Source: Arcanobacterium phocae
Lineage (GTDB): Bacteria > Actinomycetota > Actinomycetes > Actinomycetales > Actinomycetaceae
Length of the DNA: 64,000 nucleotides
NCBI RefSeq assembly: GCF_900105865.1
Contig: NZ_LT629804.1
Location: 1,426,001 to 1,490,000 of the forward strand
Reading direction: 5' to 3'
Shown here: in pieces, positions 8,978 through 22,518 of the stretch
Layout: each line of letters begins with the position of its first letter
Numbering within the stretch: position 1 is the stretch's first letter
Program-made: the position numbers and the translations under genes
The notes under the pieces: generated by a model
Told to the model about the DNA's origin: nothing
The model's input: the letters and a program-made list of their open reading frames with translations, nothing else
Database searches by the model: none

Positions 8978-10339
8978 ATGCTGTCCTGGCTAGCTACTCC
9001 GCCTGCGGCGCCACGGCTGCTTCGGGAAGAGATTGCCCGGAAATATCCACGCTATCGTTTTCAAGTGTTCATGGGAATTTTTCTTGGATATGCAGGTTCT
9101 TATCTGATTCGGAATAATATTTCCACAATCGCTCCGCTCTTACTCGATGAAGGTTGATAGATCGATAAGCCGGCTATCGGAATCATTGCGAATGCTGTGC
9201 TCATTAGTTACGGATTATCAAAGTTTTTTAGCGCCATGGTTTCTGATCGGTCTAATGCTCGTTATTTCTTGCCTTTAGGCCTATCGCTTTCGGCGGTCAT
9301 GAACTTAGTAGTAGCAACAGTGCCGTGGGTATCGGCAAGTGTTGGCGTGTTTGCCACCGTTATGTTCATCAACGGCTGGTTCCAAGGGATGGGCTATCCG
9401 CCTTGTGGTCGAGTTGTTGTCCAGTGGTTTAGTGCGAATGAACGGGGTTGGAAGGGATCGTTATGGAACACCTCGCATAATCTAGGGGCAGGTGCACTTC
9501 CGTTCCTCGTCGCCTTAGGGCTCTATTTAACGGAAAACAATTGGCGTGCAGCGTTCTGGGTGCCTGCAGTTGTTGCATTAGTTGTTGCTATTATTGCATT
9601 TGTGTTGATTCGTGACAATCCTACAGCGGTCGGACTTCCGCCCATCGATGAATATCGGAACGACCCGCCGAAGGTGACAGTCGACTCGCGCTCCGGACAA
9701 GCTGTGTCAACCAAAGCCCTTGTGTTTAAGCATATTTTGACGAATAAAATTATCCTTTTGCTTGCTATAGGAAATGTTTTCGTCTATGCATTGCGTTACG
9801 GGGTGCTGAATTGGGTGACAACCTACCTATCGGAAGTTCATAATATGTCAATTACGAGTGGACTGATTAGTTTTGGTGCATTCGAGATTGCTGGATTCAT
9901 TGGAACTATTCTCTGTGGCTGGACGTCTGATAAAATCTTTAACGGCAATCGTAGTGCCTCGATTATACTTTTCACTATTGGAGCCGGACTTTCTATTGCG
10001 AGATATTGGCTCATGCCGGTCGGTACACCGTTCGCAATAATGGTGACCTTGGTTGCGCTGATCGGTGGTTTCATCTATGGTCCAGTCGGACTAATTGGAC
10101 TGCAGGCGCTTGATCTTTCTCCTGCAAATATTGCTGGAACTGCTGCCGGATTTACCGGATTATTTGGCTATCTTCTAGGTGCCACACTCGCATCTACAGG
10201 TGTAGGTTATCTCATCCATTTTGCTGGATGGAATGTCACGTTTATCGTGTTTCGTGCCTTTGCAATTCTCATTGTCCTCATTTTCCTTATTGTCAAGAGG
10301 GATGAAAATGCAATGTTGGAGCGGCGCCGTCAACAATGA
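8978..10339 (+). pseudogene. GlpT/UhpT-type MFS transporter, interrupted by two stops
   Basis: The intact ancestor would be a 12-helix organophosphate:phosphate antiporter (glycerol-3-phosphate or hexose-phosphate uptake type). It starts with ATG at 8978 behind an excellent AGGAGGG site and reads 59 codons of proper N-terminus including RNNISTIAPLLLDEG. Codons 60-61 are TGA TAG (9155-9160), after which the same frame continues for about 390 codons with family features such as AVLISYGLSKF and FINGWFQGMGYPPCGR. There is no frameshift. A restart at an internal GTG (9197) would lack the first helix. The preserved remainder implies recent inactivation or, less likely, readthrough or a sequencing error. 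Confidence 0.8.
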
Positions 10340-10416
10340 TATTTCGCGAGTTAGTTGACCGGTATTCAAAATAATCCGGGAAAGCTAAACGCTTCCAGTG
10401 CTTCACAATTACTCAT

Positions 10417-10428
10417 GGGGCTGTATCA
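10417..10428 (+). repeat. left terminal inverted repeat of the IS1182-like element
   Basis: GGGGCTGTATCA, the exact reverse complement of 12245-12256; it lies at the transposase 3' side. Confidence 0.8.
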
Positions 10429-10441
10429 GTAGTCTTTTAGG

Positions 10442-10480
10442 AGTGGTCGGGAATTTCTTTGGATGTTCCCGACCACTTTT
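10442..10480 (+). terminator. intrinsic terminator just inside the IS left end
   Basis: A 12-bp perfect stem (10442-10453 with 10466-10477), a 12-nt loop, and TTTT running on from the stem on the plus strand. It would stop transcription entering the element from the upstream transporter, and on the other strand may end the transposase transcript. Confidence 0.7.
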
Positions 10481-10527
10481 GTTTACGTTGCGGGTGGCTA
10501 GGCGGTGGTATGGGCTGGATGTGTGGG

Positions 10528-12099
10528 CTAGTTGTTGGTGTTTTCTTTTTCTTGTTCTGCTTTGGTGTTGTGGTGGTGGACTTTTCTGAGGTTGTGTCCT
10601 GGGGTGATCCACCGGAATTCTGTGGTGACTTTTCGTTTACCTCGTAGTGTGAACCTTGTGAAGTGATAGTTATGTTTAATGTCGCCAAAAACGGTCTCAA
10701 CATCGACAGCTCGTTGTTTACGAAGACGTTTACCGCTATTGGTGCGTAGATCTGTGGTGGCTTTGTCTTTGTAGGCTTTCTTGGTGGGATTGACAGCGAT
10801 GATTTTACAGAATCCGGGTTGTTTTGAGTTTGTGCATCTGATTTGACGGGGCTTTCTTGACACGACAGGCACTGGTATATTCGAGTGCTTGTCGTATATC
10901 CAAGGTCGCTTGTTTCATGTTGAGTGCGTTGATATGTCAGTGTCTGGTGGTTAGGGCATTGATATGTGTCGGTGTTGTGATCATAGGGCCAGTTCGCGCT
11001 CCGGAATGAGGCATCGCGCCATTTCTTAATTTTTCATTAGCCGGTAGAACTCGGCGTGTTTAACTAATGCCCGTACGTTGTGCTGGTCAAGGTAAGCATA
11101 GTTTTGTTCTGAACCGTATCCAGTATTAGCAATAATCGTTGTGGGCAAGGCACCAAGCTGGGATTTCAGGTGCTCGAAATGTTCAATAGCGCAGGGTAGT
11201 ATCGCTAGGACGTTGATGGATCGTGGCGTCGATAATATATTGCCCGGAGGTACCAACTTCGATGTTGTAGGCAGCTTTGAGCTGACCATTTCCCATGTGG
11301 TCATCTTTCATTGGCATGAACGTGGCATCGGTATTTGTTTTTGGATACGATCCGCGCGGGCCAGCGATGCGTTCTTTAGTCTCGTATTCGCTAAGTTTTA
11401 GGCCCCATTGTTTTTCCACAAGACGTTTTGTCTTTTTCAGGGCCCGATCTTTTGGGTGAGTAGTCAAATGCTCATTAATACGAGCTACTGCTTGGTCCAT
11501 CACCACCGAGTCGATCTCAGTTGGTGTTGGTAGAAATCCTCATCAGCGTTAAGCTCATCGATCGCGGCTAGGTGAGCATGGATTTTTCTTGGAGCTTGCT
11601 CTTATACCGTGCTATAGATTTCGACCATACGAAGGAGTACTTATTAGCGTTGGCTTCGATCTTTGTTCCGTCAAGGAAATAGGTCGATAAGTCAATATAT
11701 CCACGTTGAGCTAAAACCATGATTGTTTGGGTGAAAATTTTCTTCAAACACTGGCTCGATACGCGAAGAACGGAAACCGGTTAATCGTGTTATGCGAAAT
11801 CGGTGCCAGCCCAGTGAGCCACATGGCGTGTAAATCTTGCCTAGTGGCCTTAGCGATGTCTGGGGAAGAGTAGATGCCACTGGCATAGCTGTATAAGACG
11901 ACCTTGAGCATCATCACCAGGTCTCATATGCAGGCGCTGCGCCTTGCGGGATGCAACCGATCCAGTAAATCACGATCGACGTGATCGACTAGCTGATCAA
12001 TGACTCGGACAAGACCATCAGGGGCGATCAAGTCACAAACATCTGGGGGTAGCAACAATGATTGATGCTACATCACGGGCTTAAAACGATGGTCCACAT
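10528..12099 (-). pseudogene. IS1182-type transposase, multiply disrupted
   Basis: Reading the minus strand from about 12099, pieces of a DDE transposase appear in order but in changing frames. The N-terminus LLLPPDVCDLIAPDGLVRV is preceded by an in-frame TAG. Next come MMLKV and YASGIYSSPDIAKATRQDL after a frameshift near 11940. TDATFMPMKDDHMGNGQLK follows near 11310-11340, then IIANTGYGSEQNYAYLDQ after another shift, and finally KQRAVDVETVFGDIKHNYHF near 10700. In related transposases the GYGSE block is preceded by IADAGYGSE; here the presumed catalytic Asp reads Asn. At least two frameshifts and one nonsense codon mean it is non-functional. Confidence 0.82.
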
Positions 12100-12244
12100 T
12101 AACCTCCTCCACTACCCTAATTTCACCTTAAAACCCCGAAATATCAACGAAAACAACGGTAGGAAACATGCCCATAAACAACAAAAAGACGAGGGACGAA
12201 TCCCGGAAAATCCGAAATCCATCCCTCGTCAATCACAAGACTTT

Positions 12245-12256
12245 TGATACAGCCCC
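12245..12256 (-). repeat. right terminal inverted repeat of the IS1182-like element
   Basis: TGATACAGCCCC, the exact reverse complement of 10417-10428; it lies at the transposase 5' side. Confidence 0.8.
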
Positions 12257-13149
12257 ATTTCCGGATACATCTTATTTCGCCAGGTTTAAATATAAGCCAC
12301 TTCAGTAGAAAGACTTGAATTCGCTTAAGTAGCTAGATCGGTGAAGGCGATGTCTTTGAATCACAGCATGAGATAGCGACTGAAAAACTAGTAGCAACAG
12401 TGGCGTTTGCACGATGGCGGTCAAGGCTTTTGCTGTTTCCGCGTCTAATTGTGTTAAGAAGTGTGTAGGAAGTCTAGGACAGGTGAAGTTGTAAAGGATT
12501 GATGATAGTCGCTATAGACCTGGGTCTTGCTGGCAGTTAAAGTTTGGTAAGTTATCGGGGCTATGACTGTTAACAACCAAAATCCTCAAAAAGATATATC
12601 AACAATTTGGCTAGGCTGACTGTTTGATGAACGCTTCTTCGGAGGCGACTGTAAAACAATACATGTGCCCGGGTCGCATAGTTAGAGTTCGTAGATAAAG
12701 TTGACCAATTTTGTGTATGCCTCAAAGTTAAAGGATGATTGAGCTGCAATGGTCTGCCTCGAAAACTAGTTAAGATGCCGGAATTCGTACATCAAATAGA
12801 CCGTCGTTACGGACGTAGCCCGTCGTCGTCTTTACAGTGGATTTGGTTCGGTCCGCTATAGTCTCGGTTAAAGTAAATGTGCAACTGTGTCAATTGATTG
12901 ATGTTGTTGTTACTGAGCGATTTGGGAAATCGAGTTCGTCTGCAGCGTCTTTGAACACAATTATCGAAATGTTGCGCTAGAAATTTTCGCTAACTTCCTG
13001 ACGTTGATCCCACAGGGCTCATGTGGAAACAACATAGAAAATCATGGAAAGAACGAATTCGAGTGTACCGTCGGACCATCACGCAAGACTCTAATCGACG
13101 ATGGCCCATATGGGACGACGTCTAGGAGCTCTCTTATCCAATTTGATTC
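12257..13149. other. 0.9-kb stretch without a recognisable gene
   Basis: No open frame with a recognisable product, and stops are frequent on both strands. A short frame beginning MTVNNQNPQKDISTIWLG (from about 12563) ends after 18 codons and is not familiar. No tRNA, hairpin or repeat stood out. Together with the region before the broken transporter it suggests a decayed segment around the insertion sequence. Confidence 0.45.
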
Positions 13150-13779
13150 TTAGCTTTCTCCGAAAAGTCTTTCAAGGCGTGTATCTGGGATGAGCCAGAT
13201 GAGAGCAATAGCGGCATAGATGATATAAGACACGGCAGGTATGAAAACTGCGGTGGTTGTAGCAATCAAATAGGCAATAATTGAAATTCTCCCTTTTAGA
13301 TCACGATCCCATTCCAGCGATCCTGAATCGTCATGACTCAAACGTCGAACGATGTCGCGTTGGAGGAAATGGTACGTCACCGAGCACATGAATAGAATGA
13401 CGCCATAGAACATGGCCGGCATGGGCGCAAAAGGATGAGTTCCTACCCATTCTGTGACCACCGGGATGAGTGTTATCCAAAAAAGCCAGTGTAAATTCTT
13501 TAACAAAGTGGATCCAGAAATAGTTTTTGAAACACCAGCTAAGTGGTGATGGTTGGCCCAGTATATTCCGACGTATATGTAGCTGAGAGCATACGCCAGC
13601 AATGTGGGAGCGGTTAAATATAAGCTTGATATATCGAGGTCGACTGGTAACTCAAGTTTGAGGACCATGATGGTAATGACGATGGCGAGGACACCATCAC
13701 TAAAGGCTTCCATTCGTTGACTGGTCACTGGGTCCCCCATCTCTGTCGAAACGTGTTTCCATAATAATAATAGCCGCAT
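13150..13779 (-). CDS. TMEM175-family potassium channel-like protein
   Basis: A 209-residue membrane protein with about six hydrophobic segments. The motif RMEAFSDGVLAIVITIMVL near residue 23 is the FSD signature of the TMEM175 (formerly DUF1211) family; bacterial members form K+-selective channels. HHHLAGVS in the second region is also typical. The start is uncertain: the ATG at 13779 gives an N-terminus MRLLLLWKHVSTE, while the ATG at 13740 gives MGDPVTSQRMEAFSDG, nearer to the family norm; neither has a good ribosome site. It runs divergently from the rrn operon. Family assignment is confident; ion selectivity is from family knowledge. Confidence 0.85.
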   Translation of the reverse strand: MRLLLLWKHVSTEMGDPVTSQRMEAFSDGVLAIVITIMVLKLELPVDLDISSLYLTAPTLLAYALSYIYVGIYWANHHHLAGVSKTISGSTLLKNLHWLFWITLIPVVTEWVGTHPFAPMPAMFYGVILFMCSVTYHFLQRDIVRRLSHDDSGSLEWDRDLKGRISIIAYLIATTTAVFIPAVSYIIYAAIALIWLIPDTRLERLFGES

Positions 13780-14212
13780 TGAAGAGAGATAGGTTAATGC
13801 TTTTATATATACGCTTCTAAGGTCAGATCATTGTTTCGAGCTATGTGATAGGGGTTACGTTGGTTTGGTTTGACGTGGGGGTGGTTGGTGGGTAAAGTAT
13901 TTATCTGTTGCGAGGCGCTGGTCTGGTTTTCTGGTCTGGTTGTTTTCGCTGGTTTTCCTTCTTGCTTGATTCATTGTTGTGGTGTGTCTTGTGGGTGTGG
14001 GTGTGTTGTTTGATATCTCAATAGTGTGTCAGCTTTTTATTTTGATCATATTTTTTGATGGCAGATGGTGGGCTGGTCTTTTGGGCTGGTTTGTTGTTTG
14101 TTGTTGTTTTTATTTTGGATGAGCTAGTTTTGGTTTGTCTGTTTTTAGAGTCTGTTTTTCGGGCTTTTCGAACGTGTATTGATTGGATGCCCTTTTTGTG
14201 GGGTGTTTGGTT
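13780..14212 (+). other. rrn upstream and leader region
   Basis: A 433-bp G/T-rich stretch between the divergent channel gene and 16S rRNA. It has no credible protein-coding frame. It contains a near-consensus promoter (13870-13898), leaving a leader of about 300 nt before the mature 16S end, a usual arrangement. Short CTGGTCTGGTTTT-like direct repeats occur around 13918-13945. Confidence 0.6.
13870..13898 (+). promoter_or_regulatory. candidate rrn promoter
   Basis: TTGACG (13870-13875), 17-bp spacer, TAAAGT (13893-13898): a good match to the housekeeping sigma consensus with ideal spacing, upstream of the rRNA operon on the same strand. Confidence 0.65.
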
Positions 14213-15748
<1,536 letters not shown>

Positions 15749-15962
15749 AGCTGCCTACATGCCCGTGTTTAATGTTTTGTTTTTTGTGGGTGTGGCTGGT
15801 GTCCCTGTTTTGGGGTGTTGGTTGTGGTGGTTTTTAGTGGAAAATGGTTGAGATGAGAAGTTGGCATGCTGTTGGGGTGTGGGGTAATACTCCTTGTGCT
15901 GCCTGTGATGGGCTGATGACTGTTTGGGTTGTTGGTTTGTTGTGGTGTTGGTGTGGTGGTTG

Positions 15963-15986
15963 AGAATTGTATAGTGGACGCGAGCA
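15963..15986 (+). other. 5' arm of the pre-23S processing stem
   Basis: This 24-nt segment pairs along its whole length with 19122-19145, with three G-U wobbles and no mismatch, bracketing 23S rRNA. It is the expected RNase III processing stalk of the precursor. Confidence 0.75.
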
Positions 15987-16000
15987 TCTTTGGTTTTTTG

Positions 16001-19088
<3,088 letters not shown>

Positions 19089-19121
19089 TAAAAACATGAA
19101 ACATTTCTTGTGTTACAAGCG

Positions 19122-19145
19122 TGTTCGCGTCTACTATACGATTCT
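19122..19145 (+). other. 3' arm of the pre-23S processing stem
   Basis: Complementary to 15963-15986 over 24 positions including three G-U pairs; located between 23S and 5S rRNA. Confidence 0.75.
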
Positions 19146-19187
19146 TGACTCCCACACATAAAGCATGTGTGTTACGTCAACCATTTT

Positions 19188-19303
19188 GACGGTGGTCATA
19201 GTGGCAGGGAAACGCCCGGTACCCATACCGAACCCGGTAGCTAAGCCTGCTAACGCCGATGGTACTGCACTCGAGGGAGTGTGGGAGAGTAGGACACCGC
19301 CGT
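19188..19303 (+). rRNA. rrf: 5S ribosomal RNA
   Basis: A 116-nt 5S rRNA: the terminal helix GACGGTGG pairs with CACCGCCGTC, and the core CCGAACCCGGTAGCTAAGCC is typical. It lies about 100 bp after 23S in the usual order and is followed by a terminator. Confidence 0.93.
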
Positions 19304-19316
19304 CACACATCTGAAA

Positions 19317-19359
19317 AAGCGGGAGGGACCCGGTCACCACGACCAGGCCCCTCCCGCTT
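19317..19359 (+). terminator. rrn operon terminator
   Basis: A GC-rich hairpin with 19-nt arms (AAGCGGGAGGG... with its complement ending CCCTCCCGCTT) that contains two imperfect pairs and a 5-nt loop, 13 bp after 5S rRNA. Confidence 0.8.
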
Positions 19360-19608
19360 ACTATATCTAGGCAAGGGGTTGGGACACCTGTCAGCACCCG
19401 CGAACACCCTCGCCAACAGCCAAACTGGAATCCGCTCACCAACCAGGCGTTGTTGCTGATATCCATTTCGGTGTTTAGTAGATTACATATCGTAAATCAC
19501 TCTGAGCGTGCTCGATTTTAGTGTTTTACTCTGGTGTCTGTGGTGTAAACTGGTTGCAGTATGCGCGACTTACGCATTTGATTTTTTACAGCTTAACTCG
19601 AGGAATAT

Positions 19609-21312
19609 ATGTCAGACTACCGTAATAATAACGATCATCAATCTCATAGTGATACCGATTCCTCGGGTTGGCAATCTGCCCGTTCTAGTGGTCCTCGTAA
19701 GTGGGATAATGATCGTCGTGATGACCGCCGTGGTGGCGAGGGTCGTCGTTGGGATAACGACCGTCGGGATAATCGACGTGATGATCGTGGTCCTCGCAAG
19801 TGGGATAATGATCGTCGTGATGACCGCCGTGGTGGCGAGGGTCGTCGTTGGGATAACGACCGTCGGGATAATCGACGTGATGATCGTGGTCCTCGCAAGT
19901 GGGATAATGATCGTCGTGATGACCGCCGTGGTGGCGAGGGTCGTCGTTGGGATAACGACCGTCGGGATAACGACCGTCGGGATAATCGACGTGATGATCG
20001 TGGTCCTCGCAAGTGGGATAATGATCGTCGTGGTGGCGAGGGTCGTCGTTGGGATAACGACCGTCGGGATAATCGACGTGATGATCGTGGTCCTCGCAAG
20101 TGGGATAATGATCGTCGTGGTGGCGAGGGTCGTCGTTGGGATAACGACCGTCGGGATAATCGACGTGATGATCGTGGTCCTCGTAAGTGGGATAATGATC
20201 GTCGTGATGACCGCCGTGGTGGCGAGGGTCGTCGTTGGGATAACGACCGTCGGGATAATCGACGTGATGATCGTGGTCCTCGTAAGTGGGATAATGATCG
20301 TCGTGATGACCGCCGTGGTGGCGAGGGTCGCCGTGGCTCTGAACACACGCCTGAGGGAAATTACAACTATGAAGATGCGCGGGACTTACTTGCTGAAATC
20401 CCAGAATCTATTACAGCTCAGTCATTAGATGGGGATGTCCGTCGTCGGCTAATGAGTCTTAATAAAGAAAATGGTGAGCGTGTAGCACGACATTTGGCTT
20501 ATGCCGGTGAGATGATGGATATTGATCCGGAAGTCGCCTACCAACACGCGTATGCAGCCTATCAGCGCGCTGCACGAGTGGACGTTGTACGTGAAGCACT
20601 CGGTTTGACCGCATATATTACTGGCCGATATGCGGAGGCACTGCGCGAGCTACGTACGTATCGTCGAATGAGTGATGACTACTCGCATATCCCGATCGAA
20701 GCCGACTCGGAGCGTGGGTTGGGCCGTCCAGAGAAAGCTTTGCGTTTTATCGAAGGTGTGCCGCTAACTAGACTTGATGCTGAAGCTAAAATAGAGCTAG
20801 TCATTGTAATTTCTGGCGCTCGAGCAGAAACGGGCGACCATGAGGGCGGTCTGGCTGTGCTTGAAAAGATTCTGGTTGAGAACCTCGATTCGGAGCTAGC
20901 CGCTCGAGTACAGCTCACCAAAGCAGACCGTCTTGAAGAACTAGGACGTACCGACGAGGCCGAAGAGCTTCGCGCTGAGTGGCAACATTTGCTGGAAGAC
21001 GATGAAGATTTCTCTATGATGGTGGACTTGGACGACGTTCTCGATGACCTGCCTGAGGATGATTCTGCTGATTCCGCTGATGAAGCCTTTGACCATAATG
21101 ACACGGATCTCGAACTTGACGAATCAGAACAGATGCCGTCCTCCGAAGGTTTCGATTCAGACGAATTTGAGGATGAGTTTGGAGACGATTTTATCGATGA
21201 TGACGTTGAAGATGACATTGAAGACACCGATCTTGAACCAGACAGCGAAGTAGACCCTGAGTTCGAAGAAGCTTTTGATGAACTTTTCGACGAAGAAGAT
21301 GCCAATGAATGA
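19609..21312 (+). CDS. protein with Arg/Asp tandem repeats, TPR-like core and acidic tail
   Basis: A 567-residue protein of unknown function in three parts. Residues 28-242 are seven copies of a 33-residue unit rich in Arg, Asp, Gly and Trp, surely disordered. Residues about 250-460 are helical with TPR-like spacing (AYQHAYAAYQRAARVDVVREA, GRYAEALRELRTYRRMS, GRTDEAEELRAEW), suggesting protein-protein contacts. The last 100 residues are extremely acidic (Asp/Glu). The ATG has a GAGGA site nearby. Its stop overlaps the start of the HAD phosphatase gene by 8 bp, so the two are translationally linked. A basic/RGG-like head with an acidic tail suggests RNA binding or condensate behaviour; this is inference only. 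Confidence 0.75.
   Translation: MSDYRNNNDHQSHSDTDSSGWQSARSSGPRKWDNDRRDDRRGGEGRRWDNDRRDNRRDDRGPRKWDNDRRDDRRGGEGRRWDNDRRDNRRDDRGPRKWDNDRRDDRRGGEGRRWDNDRRDNDRRDNRRDDRGPRKWDNDRRGGEGRRWDNDRRDNRRDDRGPRKWDNDRRGGEGRRWDNDRRDNRRDDRGPRKWDNDRRDDRRGGEGRRWDNDRRDNRRDDRGPRKWDNDRRDDRRGGEGRRGSEHTPEGNYNYEDARDLLAEIPESITAQSLDGDVRRRLMSLNKENGERVARHLAYAGEMMDIDPEVAYQHAYAAYQRAARVDVVREALGLTAYITGRYAEALRELRTYRRMSDDYSHIPIEADSERGLGRPEKALRFIEGVPLTRLDAEAKIELVIVISGARAETGDHEGGLAVLEKILVENLDSELAARVQLTKADRLEELGRTDEAEELRAEWQHLLEDDEDFSMMVDLDDVLDDLPEDDSADSADEAFDHNDTDLELDESEQMPSSEGFDSDEFEDEFGDDFIDDDVEDDIEDTDLEPDSEVDPEFEEAFDELFDEEDANE
19690..20334 (+). repeat. in-frame tandem repeat, 99-bp unit, seven copies
   Basis: Six complete units and a 60-bp partial one, nearly identical at DNA level. 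Successive lengths are 99, 99, 114, 87, 87, 99 and 60 bp; the third has a 15-bp internal duplication and the fourth and fifth lack 12 bp. All variants keep the reading frame. The pattern is that of replication slippage or recombination between identical copies. Confidence 0.92.
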
Positions 21313-22330
21313 ACACACCATTCTGTCTTCCTATGACGTTATCTTGTCAGACCTAGATGGTGTTGCATACCGGGGAGCGGATGCTGCAATCGGTGCGGTA
21401 GAGGGGTACCAATCGGCAAAAAACAGCGGTGTGCGCGTCGTCTATATGACAAATAATTCGGCGCGTGTTCCTGCTGAAACCGCTCGTCAGCTGACTCGTT
21501 TAGGTATTCCTACTCAGCCCGAAGACGTGGTTACGAGTGCTATCACTGGTGTGATGCTACTTTCTACATTGGTACCAGCTGGAGCGAAAGTTCTGCCATT
21601 GGGCGCTGAAGGAGTGCGCGTAGCTCTATCAGAAGCTGGATTTCTTCTTGTAGATTCGGCTGACGATAGGCCAGATGCAGTATTGCACGGTTTGAATCCT
21701 GATGCAACATGGGCAGATTTATCTGAAGCGGCTTTGGCTATTCGAGCGGGTGCCACCTACGTAGCAACGAATATCGACGCTACTCTTCCAAAAGAGCGCG
21801 GTGAGTACTTAGGTAACGGGTCTTTGGTGGCTGCAGTATCCCACGCTACCGGAGTTGTTCCTGTCTCATCAGGAAAACCTGAGCCGACAATGTACCAGCT
21901 TGCACTGAAAAAATCAGGCAGGTTGCGTCCATTAGCAGTGGGAGATCGTCTCAATACTGATATTCTCGGTGCTAACCGATCTGGCTATGACTCAGCTCAT
22001 GTGCTGACTGGTGTGACTACCATGAAGCAAGTAATGCTAGCGGAAAAGGATGAACGTCCAACCTATCCAGTTTTTGATTTACGTGACTTAACTCGCTCAT
22101 TTGAGAAGCCGAAAGTAACACACGAAACTGCAACGGTTGGAAGCACAACAGTTAGTATCAGTGATCATTCAATCGTCATTAACAATATGGCACTTGGTAG
22201 AGCTACCGTGGAACTTACTCTGAACGAATATCAAGCTCTCGTTGCGTTGGCGTGGAAACAAGTTGATGCTGGACATGACATGTCCTGGCTACCTGAGTTT
22301 TCACCCCGATGGGGTGAAACTGCTGAATAA
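21305..22330 (+). CDS. HAD-IIA family phosphatase (NagD-like)
   Basis: A cytoplasmic haloacid-dehalogenase-type phosphatase of about 341 residues. Motif I is ILSDLDGVAYRG near residue 13, motif II is YMTNNSARV, and motifs III/IV are KPEPTMYQLAL and VGDRLNTDILGANRSG; the cap between them is of the C2 type. The substrate may be a sugar or glycerol phosphate but cannot be read. About 80 residues beyond the HAD core form an extra C-terminal domain. The start was placed at the ATG at 21305 (protein MNEHTILSS), which overlaps the upstream stop; an in-frame ATG at 21299 is possible. This gene often precedes tlyA in actinobacteria. Confidence 0.88.
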   Translation: MNEHTILSSYDVILSDLDGVAYRGADAAIGAVEGYQSAKNSGVRVVYMTNNSARVPAETARQLTRLGIPTQPEDVVTSAITGVMLLSTLVPAGAKVLPLGAEGVRVALSEAGFLLVDSADDRPDAVLHGLNPDATWADLSEAALAIRAGATYVATNIDATLPKERGEYLGNGSLVAAVSHATGVVPVSSGKPEPTMYQLALKKSGRLRPLAVGDRLNTDILGANRSGYDSAHVLTGVTTMKQVMLAEKDERPTYPVFDLRDLTRSFEKPKVTHETATVGSTTVSISDHSIVINNMALGRATVELTLNEYQALVALAWKQVDAGHDMSWLPEFSPRWGETAE

Positions 22331-22332
22331 TC

Positions 22333-22506
22333 ATGGTTTCCAATATTCCATCGGAGAATCCGCGTTCTTTTCCTAAATCACGCATCGCAATCGATCCAGA
22401 GACAGCTCTGACATCGTTAGCGGAGAAAAGTATTGCTACCCGGATCGATGAATTGGAAAAGATTCACCAGGAACTGACCATCATGCTTGGTCGAGCAAAA
22501 ATGTGA
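22333..22506 (+). CDS. 57-residue conserved-looking small protein
   Basis: A short frame starting ATG two bases after the HAD stop codon and ending 12 bp before tlyA. The product starts MVSNIPSENPRSFP and ends with an amphipathic helix (EKIHQELTIMLGRAKM). Codon use and spacing match the operon. Many actinobacterial genomes have a small gene of this kind between a HAD phosphatase and tlyA, which supports it being real. Function unknown; the helical C-terminus suggests oligomerisation or a partner protein. Confidence 0.65.
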   Translation: MVSNIPSENPRSFPKSRIAIDPETALTSLAEKSIATRIDELEKIHQELTIMLGRAKM

Positions 22507-22518
22507 GGTTAAGTATTT

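Larger units (their letters stand above)
10417..12256 (-). mobile_element. degenerate IS1182-family insertion sequence
   Basis: An 1840-bp element bounded by perfect 12-bp terminal inverted repeats, GGGGCTGTATCA at 10417-10428 and its complement at 12245-12256. The match continues inward to 18 of 20 positions and outward by two bases (AT) on each side. It contains the remains of an IS1182-type transposase on the minus strand. No unambiguous target duplication is visible at the junctions. The element appears immobile because its transposase is broken in several places. Confidence 0.8.

Noticed and set aside
9155..9157. TGA as a selenocysteine codon in the transporter
   Set aside because: It is followed directly by TAG in the same frame, and transporters of this family have no selenocysteine.
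12062..12247. 61-codon plus-strand frame inside the IS right end
   Set aside because: It overlaps the transposase promoter/N-terminal remnant region and the terminal repeat, has no ribosome site and no recognisable product.
19690..20334. Possible CRISPR array
   Set aside because: The units are contiguous and coding, with no unique spacers, and no cas genes are nearby.
19612..20348. Long antisense open frames across the repeat region (244 and 234 codons)
   Set aside because: They arise from the periodic repeat composition (GAT/CGT-rich codons lack stops on the other strand) and have no ribosome site or recognisable protein; the plus-strand frame continues into a TPR-like domain.
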